Shown: positions 1-8,799, numbered from the stretch's first letter. The stretch: 64,000 nt of DNA from Cytophagales bacterium (GCA_013298025.1 JAAFJE010000010.1:124001-188000), one strand, 5' to 3'. The notes: generated by a model from the sequence alone, not told the origin. Made by a program: numbers and translations.

Positions 1-151
1 CTTCAATGGCTTTTTTTATATCTGCCTTATCCCCTTTTTTTAGTTCTTCTTCGCCTTTGTCAATATAGGTTTTAAATAAAGGGCAGTCACTCTGTGCCTG
101 TAAGCACAAAGGCAACAGTAGAAAAGATAGGTAAAAAAATACTTTTTTCAT
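1..151 (-). CDS. Secreted LRR-family protein paralogue, N-terminal part only
   Basis: Reads on the minus strand from ATG at 151-149 and leaves the window at base 1, so only about 50 residues are visible. They are nearly identical to the first 50 residues of the LRR protein at 340-1599: signal peptide MKKVFFYLSFLLLPLCLQAQ, then SDCPLFKTYIDKGEEELKKG. The complete paralogue probably also carries the helical, WG-like and leucine-rich repeat parts, but that lies outside the window. It is last in a minus-strand series STAND partner, STAND NTPase, LRR protein, LRR paralogue. Identity to the neighbouring copy is seen directly; the domain content beyond residue 50 is inference. Confidence 0.75.
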   Translation of the reverse strand, partial: MKKVFFYLSFLLLPLCLQAQSDCPLFKTYIDKGEEELKKGDKADIKKAIE

Positions 152-240
152 GGTTTATTAATGTGGATATTTGTGTTGATATAGGTTTTGTTGTATTCGT
201 AAACTCTTTTTTTATTCGTTTCATGAGTAATCATTATATC
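148..240 (-). pseudogene. Relic of a STAND NTPase C-terminal tail
   Basis: Read on the minus strand, 240-148 encodes DIMITHETNKKRVYEY followed by NKTYINTNIHINKP and a TGA that overlaps the ATG of the LRR paralogue (ATGA overlap). This resembles the last 30 residues of the STAND protein at 1606-3264 (DLIDNETNK...LNIHN), which likewise sits directly before an LRR gene. There is no long open frame upstream. I infer a tandem duplication of the STAND-tail plus LRR-start segment, with decay of the STAND part. The similarity is short and partial, so chance cannot be fully excluded. Confidence 0.4.
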
Positions 241-339
241 TATCGCCTCCCCAAAGAAGATGCCAAATCTATGTTTGTTTGGGGGTTTCTTGTTGAATGT
301 ATTTTATCAAGCTAAATAAAGTCTTACACATTTGCCCTT

Positions 340-1599
340 TCAATAAGAAACTCTACGAATCTCACACTTGGGCAATCTTTTTTTTAGTTTTTCTTCGTCC
401 TCTTGGCTGATTTGAACATTTGAAATATCAAGTATTTGTAAAGCTGTAAGTTTAGTAAGGTTGTCTAAGCCTTCTAGTTTGTTGAGATTACCCCAGATAA
501 TAAGCTTTTGCAAAGCGGTAAGGTTGTCTAAGCCTTCTATTTTACTGAGTTGATTTCCTGAAATAGAAAGCTCATATAAAACTTTTAGATGCTCTAACCC
601 TTCTAGTTTACTAATTTGATTCCACGAAATATCAAAATTTTGTAAAGCCGTTAGATTACCTAAACCTTCGAGTTTGCTGAGTTGATTCCACGAAATATCA
701 AAATTTTGTAAAGCTTTTAGATGCTCTAAGCCTTCGAGTTTGCTGATTTGATTTCCTGAAATCTCAAGTGTTTTTAAAGCGGTAAGCTTGTCTAATCCTT
801 CGAGTTTGCTGATGTTATTTCTTGAAATATTGAGTGTTTGTAAAGAGGCAAGTTTGTCTAAACCTTCGAGTTTGCTGATTTGATTTCCTGAAACCTCAAG
901 TGTTTTTAAAGCTTTTAGATGCTCTAAGCCTTCGAGTTTTTTGAGGTGATTATTACTTAATAGTAAAATTTTTAATTGTGTTTGTTCAAATATATCCTTC
1001 GGAATCTCACTTAAATTTTTACCTCGTAAATCCAAGGCAGTTATTGTAGTGTTCAACTGATTAAGGTCGGTGGCTAAGGTATATTCTGTACCTGTGGTAT
1101 CTATCAAATACGCCACACTATCTCTTTTAACCTTTGCCCAGCCATCATCATCAAAAGAAAAGGCTTCGGTATATTTAAAGTCTATTTTGGTTTGTAAGTT
1201 TTTATCAATAAAACCATATATACCATTTGCATAAGCTAAACCAAATTTGCCATCGTAAAAATAGATTTTATCTAAGGTGGCTTGGGCTTTTGCTAATGCA
1301 TCTTCAGTGGCTTTTTGGGCTTTTTTAGCTAAACTTGCATTTTTTTCGGCTTGGGTTTTTAAGGCGTTAATTGCATCAAAGGCTTTCACAATTTTATTAC
1401 GTGCCTCAGCCGCTTTTGCGGGACAATGTACCATTGCATTGGTAAAGGCTTCAATGGCTTTTTTTATATCTGCCTTATTCCCTTTTTTTAGTTCTGCTTC
1501 GCCTTTGTCAATATAGGTTTTAAACAAAGGGCAATCTCCCTGTGCCTGTAAGCCCAAAGGCAACAGCAGAAAGTATAGGTAAAATAATGCTTTTTTCAT
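340..1599 (-). CDS. Secreted leucine-rich repeat protein with WG-like segment
   Basis: 419 residues. A signal peptide (about 1-20, ending LQAQ) predicts export to the periplasm or cell surface. Residues 25-110 are helical and TPR-like and turn into an Ala/Lys-rich coiled coil. Residues about 112-172 resemble WG repeats (FYDGKFGLAYANGIYGFIDK). Residues about 186-398 are roughly nine leucine-rich repeats of 22 residues with the core SGNQISKLEGL. The repeats are nearly identical at DNA level too. In related Bacteroidota proteins this helical-WG-LRR part is often the C-terminal half of a STAND NTPase chain; here it is a separate secreted protein 6 bases behind the STAND gene. A sensor or ligand-binding role is inference; no enzymatic motif is visible. 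Confidence 0.85.
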   Translation of the reverse strand: MKKALFYLYFLLLPLGLQAQGDCPLFKTYIDKGEAELKKGNKADIKKAIEAFTNAMVHCPAKAAEARNKIVKAFDAINALKTQAEKNASLAKKAQKATEDALAKAQATLDKIYFYDGKFGLAYANGIYGFIDKNLQTKIDFKYTEAFSFDDDGWAKVKRDSVAYLIDTTGTEYTLATDLNQLNTTITALDLRGKNLSEIPKDIFEQTQLKILLLSNNHLKKLEGLEHLKALKTLEVSGNQISKLEGLDKLASLQTLNISRNNISKLEGLDKLTALKTLEISGNQISKLEGLEHLKALQNFDISWNQLSKLEGLGNLTALQNFDISWNQISKLEGLEHLKVLYELSISGNQLSKIEGLDNLTALQKLIIWGNLNKLEGLDNLTKLTALQILDISNVQISQEDEEKLKKRLPKCEIRRVSY

Positions 1600-1605
1600 A
1601 TCTTT

Positions 1606-3264
1606 TTAATTATGGATATTAAGGCTGTCTAATTTGTTTTGATATACTTTTTGTTGTTTTTGTAAAGTATATATTTTATTTGTTTCATTGTCAATCAGAT
1701 CTTTACCAGCATTATTAATTTTGAAGATATTTAGGTTGTTATTAGCATTTTTAATTTCATTCTTAAAGCGTTGTATATCAGAGTTTAAAGAATTTTTCAG
1801 GGCTATTATTGCTGCTTGACTTTGTGTTTCTGCATTTCTTGTTTGTATTATTGCCCAACAGAAGAAACAAAATGCCACTATTGCCACTGCCACAGCAATA
1901 TAGCTACGATATTTGGCCTTTTCACTCAAGCCTCTTTCACGCTCGGCAATGGCAAGGGCTTGGGTTAATGCAGTATTTTTTTCATTTTCAATCGCTGCTT
2001 CACTTGCTTGTATTTTCTCCTTTAACTTATCAGGATAGTCCCAATAGGTTTTATAGGGGCGTATATAATCCAGATCTGTTTGAGAAAATAAGGCAATACG
2101 GTCTTGGTATATAGCATAGATGTCCACTGCTTTTTGGCGTAGCTTTATGTCTTCCGTAAGGTTTTGCCCTACCGCCAAAGCTAATAAATCGTGGGTAATT
2201 TCGTATTTAATGTTGGGTTCGCTACCAAGTTTACGCAAAATGCGGTTTCGTTCAAATATATCAAGTATGTTGTCTATTTGTACTTCATCCAATAAAACCT
2301 GTTTCGCTTTTAGTTCGTCCTTGATTTCCTTGCTTGTTAATTGCAATTTGGTATGCCGTTCCGAAATCATCAATGCCAGTACTTCTAAAGGCAATTTTTT
2401 ACCAAATGTCACTTCCATTGCTTTTAATTGCTTTTTGAGAAAGCTATCCAGAATGGTTTCAAGCTTATCACTATCTTTTACCAATGTATCCTCTAAGCGT
2501 GGTAAACCGTCCTGTCCTTCGCTTGCTCTTTCCCACAATTCACTCAAAAATACTTGTACGTGCGTTAGTTCTATTTCTTTTTGGGCATCAGGAAGTCGCT
2601 CAATGATTTTCTGGGCAAGCAATTGGCTATCGGCTACCGTAAAGGTATCCTGATAAAAAGGAGCATCTAATATCTCTTCTATCACTTGCTGTACATTGTT
2701 TCGGTTCATTTTCTCTAAGCGAAAACGATTTTGAAAAATAGTAGGGCATAAATATTCAAATTCAGAAAGATGTCCAATAAACTCCTCACGCATAATAAAT
2801 AAAATACGACAGGGTACTTTGTAGCGGATGAGGTCGTTGATGGCTTTGAAAAAAGCTATTTTTTCTTCTTGTTCGCCCAAAATCAATAATTCCTCAAATT
2901 GGTCAAAGAGGAGATATACAGGTTGGTACTTTTCAGCGAAAAGACTTTCTACCAAATTGGTAAAATTAAGGGCTTTGTTGGGTTCAAGTTTGTCTTTTAG
3001 TACCTCATTAATAGTCGTAAAAACCGATTCACCAATATTTTTACCCTTGCGGATAGTAAGAGCAAACCAATCGGCATCAGAGAATTGATTACGCAAGCCA
3101 CACTCAATCAAGCTGGTTTTGCCTGCTCCCGAAGGCCCATATACCAACAGGTGTTTTACGCCCGTAAGGGCATTGTAAAGGTTTTCGGTTTCCTTCTTTC
3201 TACCAAAGAAAACCTCCATATCTCCTTGGCTATAGGAATCTAAAAATTTGAAGGGTGCTTTCAT
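1606..3264 (-). CDS. Membrane-anchored STAND (nSTAND1-like) NTPase
   Basis: 552 residues. An N-terminal P-loop module shows FFGRKKE (19-25), Walker A GPSGAGKTS (43-51) and Walker B VYLLFDQFEE (116-125), followed by helical and winged-helix-like parts with EITHDLLALAV, typical of nSTAND1-type switch ATPases. Residues about 400-450 form a helical linker, 455-473 one transmembrane segment (YIAVAVAIVAFCFFCWAII), and the last 79 residues a predicted coiled coil outside the membrane. There is no WD40, TPR or LRR sensor in the chain; that function may be supplied by the secreted LRR protein encoded next. It overlaps the upstream gene by 4 bases (ATGA), implying translational coupling. STAND proteins are signal switches in bacterial immunity and regulation; the exact role here is unknown. 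Confidence 0.85.
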   Translation of the reverse strand: MKAPFKFLDSYSQGDMEVFFGRKKETENLYNALTGVKHLLVYGPSGAGKTSLIECGLRNQFSDADWFALTIRKGKNIGESVFTTINEVLKDKLEPNKALNFTNLVESLFAEKYQPVYLLFDQFEELLILGEQEEKIAFFKAINDLIRYKVPCRILFIMREEFIGHLSEFEYLCPTIFQNRFRLEKMNRNNVQQVIEEILDAPFYQDTFTVADSQLLAQKIIERLPDAQKEIELTHVQVFLSELWERASEGQDGLPRLEDTLVKDSDKLETILDSFLKKQLKAMEVTFGKKLPLEVLALMISERHTKLQLTSKEIKDELKAKQVLLDEVQIDNILDIFERNRILRKLGSEPNIKYEITHDLLALAVGQNLTEDIKLRQKAVDIYAIYQDRIALFSQTDLDYIRPYKTYWDYPDKLKEKIQASEAAIENEKNTALTQALAIAERERGLSEKAKYRSYIAVAVAIVAFCFFCWAIIQTRNAETQSQAAIIALKNSLNSDIQRFKNEIKNANNNLNIFKINNAGKDLIDNETNKIYTLQKQQKVYQNKLDSLNIHN

Positions 3265-4592
3265 GGCTTACTTTTGTGGAAAGGGCTAAGTAATAGGTCT
3301 AAATGCTCAAATAACTGGTTCAATTTAGGAAGCTTCAAATTCTCTTTTTTAACGATTAGTTCTTTATTGGAGCTAAGTTTTTTCACTTCACCAGTCGGTA
3401 ACTCATTTTTATAATTGACAAAATGATAGTTTCTACCATTCATCCCTCCAAAATTGTAAATTTCGGGGGTTTGGGTAATCTTTTCAGAAAATACACTTTG
3501 GTCAATGATAAAGGGCGATAAGGATATATAGTTTTGATGCTCGTGCATTTCACTTAAACAAGCAGAAATGTCCGTTCCTCGGAATAACAAAATACTCTGA
3601 TTGAAGGTAAAAATATCTTTAATAGAAAGCTCTGTATAATCTTCGCCAGCTAATGAACTTTCATAAATGCCATGTAATTCGCCATAAAAGTGAATAAATT
3701 CTTTTGAAGTAGCCCCAAGCTTGTATCGAATATTAATTTCTTTCATCGATACCAAGCGGTATTTGGCAATAAAAGCAAGTTTGCGTAACCAAAAAATCAA
3801 AGCGGTTCTGTATTCTTCCAATAGCTGAGGCAGTGAGGAGTCATCATTGATTTGATTGTGGATAAGTTGCCTACGGATTTTATCTAAATACAAGGCTACG
3901 CTATACAAATCACTGTTTGTATCGCTTAATTCCTCCACAAAATCGACGATTTCTGGAACAAAGTTCTCGTCTCCTAAAGCCTCCGCTCCCAAAAGTAATA
4001 ATTGCTGAAAGTCAAATAATACCTGATTTTCGGGCATGGTTTTGATAAAATCAGTGAAAATTGGGTTGATTACTTTATTTTTTTGTTGAAGTATTTGTGC
4101 TAATTGTATCATGCACAGATAATACAAAGAAGCTTGATAAGCTTCAGTCATAAAGGAAAGTGCACGCAGGGTAATACTCTTACCGACTTCTGTACTCATT
4201 TTTTGTAGAAAAACTTCAATAAGCCAGCCGTAATGGTCAAAGGGTCTGTTGTTTTTTACGGCAATTTTTTGACCAACTAATGCTTGTTTTAAACTTAAAG
4301 CCCAGTTGTCTTCTGAGGAAGCATTTTCTTTTAAATCTTGCGGTAAACCTGCAAAGACAGCCTGTTTAAGGATAAAATCGAAATTGGCAGGCGTAATAGT
4401 GGCAACATTGTAGGTTTTATCAGCCGACTGAAAAGATTTTTGGGAAAGTTTTTCAAACAAAGATAAAAGTTCTTCCAGTTTGCGGTCAATTTCCTTCACT
4501 TCTCCACCAACATTCAGGGTGATGGTGCTATCTGATACATTTTGAATGACAATGTTTTTATTACCTTCTACTTCACTGTTGGTGTTGCTCAT
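3261..4592 (-). CDS. STAND-partner protein of unknown function
   Basis: 443 residues, first gene of the STAND operon and translationally coupled to the NTPase. The N-terminus (about 10-31, GNKNIVIQNVSDSTITLNVGG) is the short beta-hairpin pattern seen at the front of many Bacteroidota conflict-system proteins that accompany STAND ATPases. Residues 36-56 are a short coiled coil. The rest is mixed helical, with a C-terminal block about 330-443 rich in beta strands. I see no signal peptide, membrane segment or recognisable catalytic motif, so it should be cytoplasmic. It could be an effector or adaptor of the NTPase; that is inference from position and the N-terminal motif only. Confidence 0.7.
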   Translation of the reverse strand: MSNTNSEVEGNKNIVIQNVSDSTITLNVGGEVKEIDRKLEELLSLFEKLSQKSFQSADKTYNVATITPANFDFILKQAVFAGLPQDLKENASSEDNWALSLKQALVGQKIAVKNNRPFDHYGWLIEVFLQKMSTEVGKSITLRALSFMTEAYQASLYYLCMIQLAQILQQKNKVINPIFTDFIKTMPENQVLFDFQQLLLLGAEALGDENFVPEIVDFVEELSDTNSDLYSVALYLDKIRRQLIHNQINDDSSLPQLLEEYRTALIFWLRKLAFIAKYRLVSMKEINIRYKLGATSKEFIHFYGELHGIYESSLAGEDYTELSIKDIFTFNQSILLFRGTDISACLSEMHEHQNYISLSPFIIDQSVFSEKITQTPEIYNFGGMNGRNYHFVNYKNELPTGEVKKLSSNKELIVKKENLKLPKLNQLFEHLDLLLSPFHKSKP

Positions 4593-4766
4593 GTGTTTTT
4601 AGAAAAATATATCGTTGGTGAAATACGAAAAATGGTAGGTATCGGTGGTTAAATACGTTTGTTTGGTGCTTTTCTCTTGGCATACATCCATAGAAAAAAG
4701 TTTTAATGCTTAAATATAAGCAAGTTAGCTAAATAAAAATAGCCTTTTCCCATAAATAAAGATGGG

Positions 4767-4812
4767 ATTTCTAATCCGACAAACAACGGCTATTCAATGA
4801 CGGATTAGAAAT
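4767..4812 (-). terminator. Hairpin after the GH5 gene
   Basis: Arms ATTTCTAATCCG (4767-4778) and CGGATTAGAAAT (4801-4812) pair perfectly over 12 bases with a 22-base loop, starting 12 bases beyond the GH5 stop on the minus strand. No clear U-tract follows, so termination is plausible but not certain; it also separates GH5 from the STAND operon. Confidence 0.45.
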
Positions 4813-4824
4813 CGGTGCTACAGT

Positions 4825-6213
4825 CTATTGCAATTTGATAATTTTTTTATAGCCTAATATTTTATTTTTAGCATCAAAAAACTTTAAAATATACATCCCC
4901 GAAGCTTGTGTACTTAGTGTAATCCTATCATTAATTACCTCAAATCTGCCAATTACATTTCCTTGTAAATCTATCAGTTCTGATGACGCAATGGTATTGG
5001 CTGTATTCCTCACGATAAAAACATCTTGGCTGGGATTTGGAAAAACTTCGATGTTATTCAATTCCGATACTTCATCCAATCCCAATACTTTTAAAGTATA
5101 GGTTTCAAGAGCCACTTTCATACAAGTAGCAATCTCGCTTGTCCCTTTTTGAAACATTGAAAAACCAGCATCCCATTCCCACCAAGCACAAGGTATATCT
5201 AATAAACCCAAGGCTATATAAATTGCCATGGCATGACGACAACGACTGTCTGCATCTGAAAACTCACTGTACGAACCAAACTCTCCTAGAAAAATGGGTA
5301 CATTTTTTTGTATCGACCAATCTTTGGCATTAGAAAGAGCGGTATAAATTGCCTCATTAGTACCTTCATTGGCATAGTTTTTAATACTTCCTTCTACCCA
5401 CGTACCTTTGGCAGATGCTGGCACGGTAATCGTAGCATTAGTGCTGTATGGAAAAGGAATATTGCGTAAATCCTTTATTTCCGAACCTGCCCAAGTTGCT
5501 CCTTGATGGGTAAAAATAAAAGGGTCGTAATAATGAAACGTATAAATGATGTTTGCATCGGTAAACGGTTCAGACTGAATCATGGCATTTCGTCCATTCC
5601 AATCGTGAAAACCAACGATGAATGTATGATTTGGGGCAATGGCACGAACCGTATTAATCAATTGATTGGCTTGTGTTCGCCACTCCGCAGCAGTGACATC
5701 GTGCGGTTCATTCTGTAATTCAAAAAATACTTTTTCGGGGTCTGTATTTTTATATCTTTCAGCAATAGATTTCCATAAAGCAAGTTTCCTTTCAATCGTA
5801 TTCGCTCCTTCAATCGAGCCGTCAAATTCGGGATGATGAAAATCTACAATTACTTTTAGATTATTGTTTGCACACCATTTTACCATAGAATCCACTGCCG
5901 TAAGTCCAAGAGGGAAATCCCATTGGTAAGGGGCTTGAATACTGGCAAAAGCACTAAAACAAATGGGAAGACGAACAGTTTTAAAGCCTGCTTTGGCAAT
6001 ATTGGCAAGTATTCCTTTCCGTTTCATGAGTTCGGTCACGTTGACAAAATCACCAAAATGTTTCGCTCTTGAACCACCCCAATAATTTTCTAAATAAGAA
6101 AGATTCATCCCCAAACCCATCGCAGAGGCTCTTTTAAAAGCCAAATTTTGAGCAGATAACTTATGATTCAATCCAAAACATAAGAGGAGTACGCAAACAA
6201 TAAGATTTTTCAT
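4825..6213 (-). CDS. GH5 family endoglucanase-like enzyme with T9SS sorting tail
   Basis: 462 residues. Signal peptide 1-21 (ends KLSAQN). The catalytic domain, about 25-365, is a GH5 (cellulase) TIM barrel: FFELQNEPHD carries the acid/base Glu after Asn, and PIFLGEFGSYS carries the nucleophile Glu; FHHPEFDG and FHYYDPF are further active-site strands. Residues about 385-462 form a Por secretion C-terminal domain (VFPNPSQDVFIV ... GMYILKFF ... KIIKL), which directs the protein through the type IX system to the surface or medium. The substrate is a beta-glucan or mannan; the sequence alone does not decide. It stands alone, followed by a hairpin and preceded by a long repeat-bearing spacer. Confidence 0.92.
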   Translation of the reverse strand: MKNLIVCVLLLCFGLNHKLSAQNLAFKRASAMGLGMNLSYLENYWGGSRAKHFGDFVNVTELMKRKGILANIAKAGFKTVRLPICFSAFASIQAPYQWDFPLGLTAVDSMVKWCANNNLKVIVDFHHPEFDGSIEGANTIERKLALWKSIAERYKNTDPEKVFFELQNEPHDVTAAEWRTQANQLINTVRAIAPNHTFIVGFHDWNGRNAMIQSEPFTDANIIYTFHYYDPFIFTHQGATWAGSEIKDLRNIPFPYSTNATITVPASAKGTWVEGSIKNYANEGTNEAIYTALSNAKDWSIQKNVPIFLGEFGSYSEFSDADSRCRHAMAIYIALGLLDIPCAWWEWDAGFSMFQKGTSEIATCMKVALETYTLKVLGLDEVSELNNIEVFPNPSQDVFIVRNTANTIASSELIDLQGNVIGRFEVINDRITLSTQASGMYILKFFDAKNKILGYKKIIKLQ

Positions 6214-6406
6214 TGAGCTTTAATTTAAAATACTTACCAGCAAAGCTTTTATCGCTCCTGCTTGTATGCCTTAAGAATACGTAAAAATACGCTGATTTGA
6301 TTTAAGAAAAAACAACTAAATCAGTACCTTTCCCAAAAGCAGATTTGGATATTTGCGAATACTCTCACAATCGAAAAACACATATTTTGCTCCGCCTTTT
6401 AGAAGG

Positions 6407-6451
6407 TGTGTTTACTCATGGCATGAGCAATTCATGCCATGAGTAAACACA
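6407..6451. repeat. Perfect 20-bp inverted repeat with 5-base loop
   Basis: Left arm tgtgtttactcatggcatga (6407-6426), loop gcaat, right arm its exact reverse complement (6432-6451). It lies in the spacer between the GH5 start and the hydrolase at 7015. There is no T-tract on either side, so it is not an ordinary intrinsic terminator. It could be a large operator, an mRNA leader stem for GH5, or an MITE remnant. Confidence 0.9.
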
Positions 6452-6452
6452 T

Positions 6453-6779
6453 CATAAAAAAGAGAGATTTTCCTATCTAAAACATAGCCTCGCCTATCTT
6501 GGAGAGAGATTTTTCCATAAAAAAGAGAGGATTTTCCATCTCAAACATAACCTAGCCTATCTTAAAGATAGCTTGTTCCATGAAAAAGAGGGAAATTTTC
6601 ATCTCAAACATAACCTAGCCTATCTTAAAGATAGCTTGTTCCATGAAAAAGAGGGAAATTTTCATCTCAAACATAACCTAGCCCATCTTGAAGATAGCTT
6701 ATTCTATAAAAAAGAGTAAAATTTCTATCTAAAACATAGCCTTGCCCATCTTGGAGATAGCTTATTCTATAAAAAAGAG
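6453..6779. repeat. 63-bp tandem repeat array, about 5.2 copies
   Basis: Units begin at 6453, 6516, 6579, 6642 and 6705, all exactly 63 bases, with a partial sixth from 6768. Units 3 and 4 are almost identical; the outer ones diverge. Each unit holds the core ctatcttaaagatag or a variant (a 7-base palindrome around one base) and an A-rich block (aaaaagaggg). The period is a multiple of three, but every frame I read has a stop in each unit, so it is not coding. The rest of 6214-7014 is AT-rich spacer with no gene that I can support. Confidence 0.92.
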
Positions 6780-7014
6780 GGAAAAATCACACTGCATGAA
6801 GGCTTAAAATTGGCAGATGTTGGAATCAAAAAAAAACAAGGCAACCACAACATAAAATCCGTATTTTTCTGTTATCCATTGGTAGTCATCAACTTTGGTA
6901 AAGGCATTTTTGAGGTTTTCACTTGAACAACAAAGACATTTTTCTAATTTTGTAATACACAAGCATTCGTATCAGTACCCACGCAACATTCACAATTCAT
7001 TACTCCTACTTACT

Positions 7015-8232
7015 ATGGCAAAGTTTCGTATCAAATCCGCATATTTTTTTGTTTTAGCATTCTTTATCCTTGTAAGTTGTAGCAAAAACACCAGCAACGA
7101 CCCTACGCCCGTTGCAAACAAATACCTTGTAAGCACCTCGGTTGTAGGGGAATACACCGCACAAGACATCTTGGCAAGATATGCGAATGGCTTTTTTGGA
7201 CAAAATGATTTTTTGACCCAATTGTATCTTTCGTCTTTAGCCAAATCGGCCATTAAGGTTGTGAAAATCACCTATAATACGCCAAGTGTAGATAACAAAA
7301 CTACACTTCAAGCATCTGGACTGATTATTTATCCTAAAACTTCCGAAAGCCTGCCCTTGATTAGCCAGCATCATGGCACTTTGACCAACAAGGCAGATGC
7401 CCCTTCGTTGTATGGTACAAACAGCGATGCTTATGTATTTGCCTCCTTGGTGTCGTCGAGTGGCTTTATTATGGCGTGTCCCGATTATATTGGCTATGGC
7501 AATACCCAAAATCTGGAGCATCCTTACGAGCATCGGGCAAGCCTTGCCCAAAGTAGCCTCGATATGTTGAGGGCTACAAAAGAATATTTAGCCCAAGAAA
7601 AAATCAATTGGAACAACAAACTGATGCTTACGGGCTATTCGGAAGGGGGCTATACCACGATGGCTTTACAAAAGAAAATAGAAGAAGAAGCGGCAAGCGA
7701 ATTTAACCTTGTAGCGTCTAGTTGTGGGGCTGGAGCGTACAACAAAACCGCTTTCATGAAGTATCTTATCAACCAAACAACCCATGGAATTGCAGCTTAT
7801 AATTCGCTGTACATTTGGGTGACAACCAGTTATAATCAGATTTATGGACTTAATCGGCCCGCAACGTATTACTTCAACGCCCCTTATGCCGCCGAAGTAC
7901 AAAGCAAGGGTTATGCCGCTCAAATTCCCGTGAGTATCAATTTAGCTTTTACCGATACCTTTCGGAATGGTGTCAACAATGCTACTGATACCGACTTTTT
8001 GAATGCCGTAAAAGACAACGATATTTTTGATTGGAAGCCCAAAACGCCCACACAACTCTACCACGGCAATGCCGACCAACACGTATTTTACCTCAATTCC
8101 GAAACGGCTTATAATGCCATGAAAGCCAAAGGGGCCGACGTTACGCTTACGACCATCAATGGAGCCGACCATTTCGGGGCTATTCAACAATACCTGACTG
8201 GTACGTTATCGTTTTTTATGTCGAAAAAATAG
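7015..8232 (+). CDS. Lipoprotein alpha/beta hydrolase (secreted lipase/peptidase-like)
   Basis: 405 residues from ATG 7015. I prefer this start to the open frame running back to 6895 because it places a lipoprotein signal directly at the N-terminus, with lipobox LVSC followed by SKN. The alpha/beta hydrolase fold shows PLISQHHGT (oxyanion region), the nucleophile elbow GYSEGG (Ser), and a late Asp/His pair in GNADQHVFY and GADHFGAI. The closest family by memory is the secretory lipase/prolyl-oligopeptidase-like group. It probably sits on the outer or inner membrane facing outward and hydrolyses an ester or peptide; the substrate is unknown. It stands alone, with no operon partner. Confidence 0.8.
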   Translation: MAKFRIKSAYFFVLAFFILVSCSKNTSNDPTPVANKYLVSTSVVGEYTAQDILARYANGFFGQNDFLTQLYLSSLAKSAIKVVKITYNTPSVDNKTTLQASGLIIYPKTSESLPLISQHHGTLTNKADAPSLYGTNSDAYVFASLVSSSGFIMACPDYIGYGNTQNLEHPYEHRASLAQSSLDMLRATKEYLAQEKINWNNKLMLTGYSEGGYTTMALQKKIEEEAASEFNLVASSCGAGAYNKTAFMKYLINQTTHGIAAYNSLYIWVTTSYNQIYGLNRPATYYFNAPYAAEVQSKGYAAQIPVSINLAFTDTFRNGVNNATDTDFLNAVKDNDIFDWKPKTPTQLYHGNADQHVFYLNSETAYNAMKAKGADVTLTTINGADHFGAIQQYLTGTLSFFMSKK

Positions 8233-8409
8233 TCGTTGTTGGTTTGTTTTGTAGTCGTAATGGCTTTAAAACAAAAGCTTTTTTGTTAAAATCAATCGCT
8301 GCAAATCTCTGTAAGATTTGTTGGTCAAGTCTTTTGTAATTTCTTTGCAATTGTTTAACATTGCGTTTAAATTCGTTTATTGTTTCATCAGTCAAATCAT
8401 GCCAATACT

Positions 8410-8784
8410 ATGCAACTTTCCCTACTTTCTGAAATGCCTGAGTTAGAGAAAAGAGTATTTTTGGATGTATTTGCCAAAGCATATTACGATAAACGTTTGC
8501 GTAAAGCAAGGCTCAAAACCATTGAAGGTCAATTGATTCCTGCCGATTTGAAAATTGGTTGTCCTTGTCGCATTCTCTCCCAATTTCCCGAAGGAACAAT
8601 TTACAAACTAGATGTCCGATTGGTTTTACGCAACGGTCGGCAGCCTTATTTTCTCTCGCTCAATCACCACAAAATACAAAGGGCTTTAGAATTTTTCGAC
8701 CATAATTTACAGGTACAACAAGGTTTGAAGCTCGACCTTCGCCCTAAAAAAATGGTGTTTTACGAAAGACACAAACGCCATTAA
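8410..8784 (+). CDS. Conserved small protein of unknown function
   Basis: 124 residues from ATG 8410; the frame extends to a TTG at 8380, but ATG is the better start. Basic, with ELEKRVFLDVFAKAYYDKRLRKAR at the front, a CPC motif (GCPCRILSQFPEGT) in the middle, and a strand-rich C-terminus ending in a basic tail (YERHKRH). No signal peptide or membrane segment. I do not recognise the family. Codon use resembles the neighbours. It is convergent with the HDAC-like gene, with only 15 bases between the stops. Confidence 0.6.
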   Translation: MQLSLLSEMPELEKRVFLDVFAKAYYDKRLRKARLKTIEGQLIPADLKIGCPCRILSQFPEGTIYKLDVRLVLRNGRQPYFLSLNHHKIQRALEFFDHNLQVQQGLKLDLRPKKMVFYERHKRH

Positions 8785-8799
8785 CCCATATTTTCCCAT

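Noticed and set aside
94-315. Plus-strand open frame of 73 codons at the left edge
   Set aside because: It overlaps the LRR paralogue and the STAND tail relic on the opposite strand and has no recognisable feature apart from AT-driven hydrophobicity.
6453-6779. CRISPR array or tandem peptide-coding repeat
   Set aside because: Units are contiguous with no unique spacers, and each of the frames I read has a stop codon in every 63-base unit.
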